Under the pieces are notes generated by a model. The model was not told the DNA's origin. It ran no database searches and was given only the letters and a program-made list of their open reading frames with translations. Source: an uncultured Algibacter sp. (GTDB lineage Bacteria > Bacteroidota > Bacteroidia > Flavobacteriales > Flavobacteriaceae). From it: DNA of 64,000 nucleotides. Shown piece after piece: positions 11,901-20,900 of the stretch. Position numbers and translations under genes: made by a program. The DNA lies in contig NZ_CANMAU010000005.1 in assembly GCF_947495925.1 (NCBI RefSeq), positions 248,001 to 312,000 of the forward strand, written 5' to 3'. Each line of letters begins with the position of its first letter. Position 1 is the first letter of the stretch.

Positions 11901-14900
11901 TGCACAACTGTTCCACCTTTAATAAACTCATAAATCGTGTAATTTGAAGACCCTCCAACGACTCCATTTACTGTAATTGTTGCAAAATTTGTTGAATTTG
12001 TATCTGCAGTACAAGCGTACTCCACAACCGTCGGCATTGGTATAATAATTTCATCTGGTTGGTTCACGGTAACAATTTCTGTTTCTATACAAGATCTGCC
12101 CGAAGTAACTTGAACGGTATAAACTCCAGCTATCAATCCTGAAAACACATTAGATGTCTGATTTCCAACTAACATCGGACCAGCTATAATCTCATATGTA
12201 TAAATAGGATTATCATTAGTAACAGGTAAATTAACTGTTATAACCCCATCACTCCCTCCATTACAGCTTACTGCTTTTGGAGTTGTTGTAAAAATTACTG
12301 GTGTTGGTGGATCTAATGTTATAGTTGCATTTTTAGTACATACCGTGTCGTCTAACGTTATGGTATATAAAATATTTGATGATAATCCAGAAATCGTATT
12401 TCCTGAAACACTAGTACCCGCACTTGGGCTTATTGTATAACTATATGTTCCTGTGCCACCTGAAGCTGATAGCGTAATAACGCCATCTCCTACAAGCGAG
12501 CAACTCGGTAAAGTTGTAATTGAAGGTGATACGTCTAAAGATTCATTAATAGTAATTGATGTCGGACTTATTGCCGTACAACCATTTTCATCTTTTACAG
12601 TTACTGAATAAGCTCCCGGTAATAAATCTGTAAATGTATCGCTTGTTTGGTAGCCGTTTCCTATCGAATATTCTAAGGTTCCAACCCCAGTACTCGTTGT
12701 AACAGTGAACTCATAAAGGTCTCCCGTTACATTACATTGGTTCGCAGCAAGAGCAGGAATACTTACTGTTGGTAAAGGGTCATTAATAATTGTAACTGTT
12801 GTAAAAGTAGGTGTTATACAACTGGCATCTTTTACATATACATCCCAAGTTAAATTAGAACCAGAGTTGGTGTCTACACTTAAAACATTATTTGAGACGT
12901 AATCACTAGGTGTAGGCGTGCTGCCGGAAATTACTGCTGCGTATTCATAGTTAGGAGTTCCTCCTGATGCTGTTACCGTAATTACAGCGTTATCATTGTT
13001 ACAATGCACATTTGTTCCAACAGCACTATCAATTGCTAAAGCGTTGGTTGGTTCAATAACTGTAACCGCTGTTGTAGCTGTACAACCAGTAACCTCATCT
13101 GTAACAGTAAGCGTATGATTTCCTGCTGATAATCCAGACTTAAGAATAACTAAATCAGTTTGTGTAAGAACCGCAGGGTCACTATCAAAAACATAACTAT
13201 ATGTGGTCGAAAAATCGCCTACTCTAAAACCTACAATGGCATCATTACCTCCATTACAACTTACATCATTCGCAACCCGTCCTCGTACCGTAATATTAGT
13301 CACAGGTTCTACCGTATATGATGCTGTATAGAAACATCCATTTTCATCTGTTACCCTAAAGGTGTAAGTTTCTGGAGCTAACCCTGTAAATATATTGGAA
13401 GGTTGCGGCCCTACAGAAATTGGTGCTATAATTTCATAACTTAATATGCCAACGCCATTTGTCGCTGTTAATTCTACGTTTGAGGTAGGTACTGTACAAG
13501 TTACTGTTGTAATAGGGTTAAACGTTAAATCTGTTGGTGCATTTAATCCTTCAAGAATTAATGATCCAGATTCGGTACACCCGTTGGTATCTTTCACAAA
13601 ATAATTTATAGTTTGATCGGTACCATCATCAAACACAGTGAGTGATCTAGTTGAACTATAATTAACACCATCAAAACTATAACTATAAGGCGCTGTTCCT
13701 GTTGATGGAATATCAATAGTTACTAGAGCTCCTTGCTTAATATTAGATACATCACATAAGAAACCTGGTGAACTTGCGTTAACAACTAATGCTGAAGGCT
13801 GACCTATAGTTACTGAACTTGCCAGAGACTCGCATCTTTTAGCATCCCTAACTACTACACTATAGGGACTTCCCAAAAATGATAATCCATTGAAAACATT
13901 TGAAGCCTGAAAAGTTGTCCCACCGTCTATACTGAATTCATACGGTGCAACACCATTATCTGGAGTAACCACGATACTTCCATCGGAATCACCATTACAG
14001 GTTACGTCTACATGGGTTTCTGTAAGCGTTGGTGTGGTGTTTGGAGTTACTATAATCGATGCTGAGGTCGCCTGACATGTTTGAGAATCTGTTACTCTAA
14101 ATTGATATGTTCCACTTAAATTTGTTGTAAAAACTGCCCCTCCAATAACGGTATAATTGAGACCGCCATCATTGCTCCACTCGTAGGTGGTATATGCTCC
14201 TGAGCCTCCACCTGGTGTCAAAGAAATACTAGCATCTACATCACAAGTTAAATCTTGTGTCATATTTGCATCTAATAATAGAGGCGGTGTAACTTCATAA
14301 GTTGTTGAAACGATACATCCATTTCCATCTTTTATCGATAGATTATAGGTACCCGCTGTACTTATATTAAAGGTGTTACTTGATTGGTATGCTCCTCCAA
14401 TACTATAGGATAATGGCGCAATAGCAGTACCTGTACCTTCTACTAAGGTAATATTAATTGGTGTCCCATTAAAACATTGGGGCGGAACGGTATTAATTGT
14501 TGGTTCTAGATCTCTATCCAAAGTTATATCCACTTCTTGTATACAACCATAAGCATCCTTCACATATACTGTATAATCATCTGCCGATGTGCTAAATGTA
14601 TTTGCTGAAGCCCAATTTAGATCTGAAGCTATTGGTGCTGGATCAGTATCTGACAACAATATGAATTCATATGGTGCGGTTCCATCTCTAGCTACTGCAG
14701 TAATAACACCTAATTCATTACAGTTTTCGTTTTTAGATACTGATGCTGTTATTGATAATAAGAATGCAGATTCTGTTATACTAACCGGAGATGTGGTAAC
14801 ACTGCATCCCGCATTAGTAGCTCCAACTGCTTCAGTAACTACAACAATATAACTACCTACCGGTAATGGACCTAAATTAGATACTGTTAAACTACCTGTT

Positions 14901-17900
14901 GCAGGTACTGTACCTGATCCTGTAATACCAGTGGTTACTAAAGATAATGAATCAAAGACTTCATATGTTACATCAGTAGTAACAGGGTAAATACTTGTTA
15001 TATCAAAACTCACATTTCCATCTATACTACCAGTACAAGCAATATTATTGGATGTTGTCGCACTAGTAGTTAATGTTGAATTTGTTGGAATAGAAAGTGT
15101 AGACACTTCATAATAATAACATTGAGTTAATTCATCATATACAATAAAAGTATAAGTGGCACCTGGTATTAAATCAGTAAAAATAGTGTCTTCACTACCC
15201 GGAGTAGTTTCATCTTGCCATGGAAAAACTGTAGGTGCAGTATAAGTCATTCCTGAACCCGTATATATTGCAAAATGATATGGTCCACTTCCTGCTAAAG
15301 GTGCACCTATGGTTACAGTAGCAGAACCTCCAGTTGAACAATCTGCTGGTGGCGCCATTACGGTTATATCTAAATCATTAGGTGGCGAGGCTATTAATAC
15401 ATCTTGTATTAAAAAAGAACAACCATTTGTATCCACAACTAGAATTTGATATAATCCAAAATCAACAACATCAAAATTAACAGATGTTGTACCTAAGTTG
15501 TTAAGCTCTGATTTTGAATATCCATTAGAACTGGTTACAAAATAATTATATGGTCCATTTCCTCCTACTACACTATCAATGATAACTGATCCTTGAGTTA
15601 ATCCTGGTCCAATACATGTTACGGGAACTGCAGTATATGCTACATTAAGGGATGATGGCTCACTAATAATAATCGTATCTGTATCAGTACATCCATTGGC
15701 ATCTGTTACGGTAATAGTATAATCACCTGCATCTAAACCAGAAGTTTGAGTACCATAATCTCTGCTTTCAGTGTTATTAAAAACATTAATATCAAATGGT
15801 GATAAACCTAGTGCATTATTAATACTAATGTTTAGAGCACCTGTCTCTTCTCCATTACATAATATAGCTTGTGTTTGAACTACATTAGTAATATCAGGGT
15901 TTATTGGCGCAGACACCGTTATTGGGTTAGTTTCATACTCGCAACCATTATCATCAGTAATTTTAAATTGGTATGTATCTGCAACCGCAGTAGTATAAGA
16001 AGGCCCAGCTATAGTACTATAAGTCGCACCATTATCATCACTTACCTCATAAGTATAAGGCCCATTTCCGCCAGCGGCAGTAATATCAATACTGGCATCT
16101 TCATCACCTAAAACACAGGAGATATCTTTAGTCAAAGTAGCACTCGCTGTTAAAGGTTCGAAAACTTCAAGTGAATTACTGCTAATTGCTGTACAACCAT
16201 TTCCGTCTCTTACAGTTACCGTATAATTCCCAGGAGTATTTACCGTGAATATAGGGCTTGATTGGTATGAAGCACCTCCATTAATACTATAAGATAAAGG
16301 AGCAATACCTGTGCCATTAGCGGTAAATGTAAAGCCTGACAACACACTACATTGATCTGGAGAAAGTGCAGGAACCGTTACTGTTGGAGGTGTATCTAAA
16401 GAAATTGTTGCTGTAGTGGATGCTATACAAGCATTCGCATCTTTTACATAAACATCCCAAACTAAATTGGATCCAGTATTAGTATCGACATTAATAACAT
16501 TACTACTATTATAATCTGCAACACCGGGTACTGGGTCTCCAGCAACTACTGCAGCATAGGTGTAACTTGCCGTACCATTAGATGCCGCAACGGTAATCTG
16601 TGAATTATATTGGTTACAATGTACTTTTGTAGCTGTAGCACTATTAATTATTAACGCATTGGTTGGCTCGGTAACGGTAACAGTTGCTGTTTCCGTGCAT
16701 CCTGTAGTTTCATCAGTTACTGTAATAGTTTGTATACCCGCTGTTAAGCCCGTAAATAAAAGGCGAGGATTGTTTTCAGCAGTAACAATAGGGGCTCCAT
16801 TAAAACTATAACTATAAGTCGATGTAAAACGATTAATTCTAAAACCAATAGCTCCATCATTTCCGCCATTACAACTCACATTATTCGCTATTCGACCAGT
16901 TACAGCAATTTCAGTAACAGGCGGTATATTAATAGATTCCGTATAATAGCATCCACTCGCATCAGTAACTCTAAACACATAAGTCCCTGCTGTTAAGCCC
17001 GTAAATGTAGAAGATGTTTGTTTGCTAAATATAATTGGTGATGGGGCTAACGTTTCAAACTGTAAAGTTCCTACCCCATTAATTGTTGTAATATTTACGG
17101 TTGACGTTGGATTATTACAAGTGATCGTTGAAGCTACTAGGTCTAAATCTGTTGGTGGGTTTAAAGCATCGATAGTAATATCTTGAGGCAAAGTTTCACA
17201 ACCATTAACATCTTTTACTGCATAAGAAATTGTTTGATTGCTTCCATCATCGTTTACTGTAAATGTATTACTTGAACTAAAGTTCGTTCCTCCATCAAAA
17301 CTGTAAGTATATGGTGCTGTTCCTGTTGTTGGAACTGCAATAGTAATTAATGCCGATTGTTTTCCATTAGATGCATTACAGCTAAAATTTGTTGCTGTAG
17401 CTGTAGAGGCAAGAATAGTAGGTTCTGTTAGAGTTATAGAGCCGCTAAATATGCAATTTTTTGAATCTCTTACTTGGTAGCTATAGTTAATATTAGCACT
17501 TAATCCTGTGTATATAGAGGTAGATGAAAAAGAGCTTCCGTTAAAGCTAAAGGTATAGGGACCTACACCGCTACTAGGAATAATTTGAACTGTTCCATTA
17601 GAATTTCCGTTACAACTTGGATTTACTGTATTTACTGTTGCAGTAGGTAAAACAATAGGACTAACTGTAACCTCGTTAGAGAGGACTTTACAATTATTAT
17701 CATCAATAACTTGAAACTGGTAGGTTCCAGCTGCTGTTGCGCTATAGGTGAAGTTTATTCCTGTAGACCCCAAACTACTAAAACCTCCTCCATTAAAAGC
17801 GACCTCGTATTGGTAATTTGAGCTAGCGTCAGGATAACCTCTAGATATAGTTCCACTAATAATAGCATCTGCCGAGGACGTACAGTCCAACTCCTTTGTT

Positions 17901-20900
17901 AGTGCCACATTTATTGTTACCTGAGGAGCAATTGTTTCGGTAGGTATAGTAAATTCGCATCCAAAGGCATCTCTAACAATAATGTTATAGTCGCCTGGTG
18001 TTAAATTATTAAAAATTGGGTTCGTTTGAAATGGGCCACCATTAATATTGTATTGATAAGGTAATTGGCCTCCAGAAGCTGAAACTTCTAAAGATGCTTT
18101 GTCGGCACTGTCATAACAATAATCGGTATTTATAATAGTTGCTGTTGGCGGTATAGCATTTACTAAATTAAGGGCAGCAGTTTCTGTGCAATTATTAATA
18201 TCGGTTACTCTGATAATATAGTCTCCTTGAGCAACATTGGTTAAAATACCGGTGCTTGGAAAGTTTGAAACCAAATTTAAAGTAGTGTCTAACAATTCAT
18301 AACTATAAGCTGGTGTTCCCCCAGAACCCACAGCCGTAACAGTGGCTCCATTAAGACAAGTCATTGGGCTCGACGAAACATTTACACTTAATGGCGCTGG
18401 CTCGGAAATGCTTTGATTAAAACTAAAATCACACCCCGTTTCTATGTTATCAAAACGAATTTGTACATTATAATTACCTCTAGCTAATCCAGGAATGTCG
18501 TGAGGTGATGTTAATTGAGTTATCCAATTTATTCCGTCTATAGAATATTGAAAACCATTCGTAGCATCAAAATTTTGAGCTGAAATTTTTATTGTTCCAT
18601 CACTACTTCCTGCACAGCTTGCATTAGTCGTGCTTACTATTGCTGCTGTAAAGGCATTTCCTGAATCTATAACTATAGGAAAGTCTCTTTGCTTAATACA
18701 GGCAGTAGGTAGCTGATATACTCTAATGTCATCTATTGCCACATCATTACCACTAGTCTGTTGTACATTAGATCTAACAATAAATTTTAAGCTTGTGTTT
18801 GCACCTGGGTCTAGCGTTAAAGGTGTTTTTGGGTAATTCTCCCATACTTCTGTTTTTGGAATATTGCCGGTACTAAATGAAGATATCTCTGTACCCGATC
18901 CATCAACTAAAGCAACAGTTAAATTGGGATCAAATAACGAACTACTTGCCTTCACCAAATTCATGGCGAAAAATTCTACGTTTATGGGTTGGTTAGGTAT
19001 AATATCATTTATGGTTTTTTCATACAGGATGGCTGTAGTAGGAATAGAAGCACCAATATTAACAACCAAATACCTCCCTTTAGGTGGAGGGTTCGTTCCA
19101 GGTGTATGGTCAGTGGGGTTTAGCCACGCTCCAAATGGCTGTTCAATATTCGCAGTAACAGAATATTCGCCATCATTTATGTGTGTACTATTTCCGCATT
19201 GTGTTGCAGCAACTTGCCTTTCAAAACAATAGTAAGTAGAATTTATTCCGGGGGAAAATGTATCATCACCATACCCAAAATTTTCAAATAATAAATTACT
19301 ATAAGTCGGTACACTTAGTAATTGATAAGTTACACTTATAGTATGTGCGCCATTAGGCACATTTTCAAATACCGTAGGGTCTGCTGTATTCGGATTTTCA
19401 ACGCCATCAAGCAAATATGTATATGCAAATGAGTTACTTCCTAAATTGGTAACTGTTACTGTTGAATTTGCAGAACCATCACAATTAAATTCTGGATCTG
19501 AAATATCAATGGTTGGTGCTAAAGGTTCTTGATCTATGGTGACATCCATGGTTGGAAATACGCATCCATTAGAATCCCTCACATATAGTGTATAGGTTCC
19601 AGGGGCTAAAAAAACTTCGTTAGAAGATGTCCACGTGGCTTGATTATCAAAACTAAACTCATAAGGCGGTATACCACCTTGAGGATTGGTAATTCTAACA
19701 GAACCTTCGCCTGATGGACCACAACCGGCTAATTGAGACACACCAGCTGAAGCCGTAACAGATGCAACTGGTTCTAAAACGGTAATACTTCTTGACGTGC
19801 TTAAGCACTGTGTTCCATTCAATGAATACCTAATTACAGCTTGGTATGTTCCTGCTATTAAGTTTGAAAAAATCGGGTTGTTAGAGTACGTTACCCCATT
19901 GTCAATGCTATATTCAATAGTATAACCATTTGAATTTGTAACATTAAATTGAATTTGACCTGAATTAGAGCCATAACATAAAATGTTTGTTTCATCAATA
20001 TTAAAAACAGGTTCATCAATCTGTTCAACCTCTATAGATGTTTCTGCTCTACAGTTATTCGAATCTACAACACGGATATTAAAAGTTCCTGAAGCGGTTA
20101 CAGGAATGATCGGAATATCTTGAAAATCTGTCCCACCGTTAACATAATATAAATAGGGAGGCGTTCCTCCGATTGGATAAACTGTAATTTCACCATCTTC
20201 GCAGGTTAAAGCTTTAGTGAGCGCAGAATTTACAGTTAAATGGGCGGGTTCTATGATTTCAATATCATTACTAAAGATACAGCCATCATCAGTAGATACA
20301 TTTACTGTATATATCCCTTTGTTTAAATTTGCGAAAGTATGATCAGATTGATTTGTTAGTCCAGAACTACTCACAAGTGTTCCTCCTAATAAAATGGAGA
20401 AATTATATTGAGGTAGACCATCATTGATGGCAACCGATATTGTTCCTTTATCGCCAAAACACAAGGGTTGTGAAATGTTTGATGTAATAGAAACATCTCT
20501 TTGTCTAACATAAATACTCGGAGTTTCAAAAATACATGGGTTACTATCAACACCAACTTGTTTAGAATAAATAGTATAGTATCCTGGTGAATTAATTGCA
20601 AATACATTGGATGATTGATAAGGCCCTAGTGGATCCAAACTATACTCATAATCAGCTGGAAAACCTCCAGCTGTAACTTGACCTTGTGTATTACATATAA
20701 TATCTCTTGCAGATATTGTTGGGGCCAATAGATTAGCATATACATTAAAATAGTAATTACTAAAACACCCCCCAGGATAATTAATAACAATTCTGAATTG
20801 ACCAGAGGTGTCTGACACATAATTTGGTCCTGTTGCTATTTGATTCCAAGAACAACTAGAGCTTTCGTTAGCACAATTATCTATACCAACAGCCGAACAA

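Noticed and set aside
18864-19232. Plus-strand frame of 122 codons inside sprB
   Set aside because: It lies wholly antisense to an intact 4636-aa gene and shows no recognisable domain or promoter. Long antisense frames are expected over repetitive beta-rich coding DNA.
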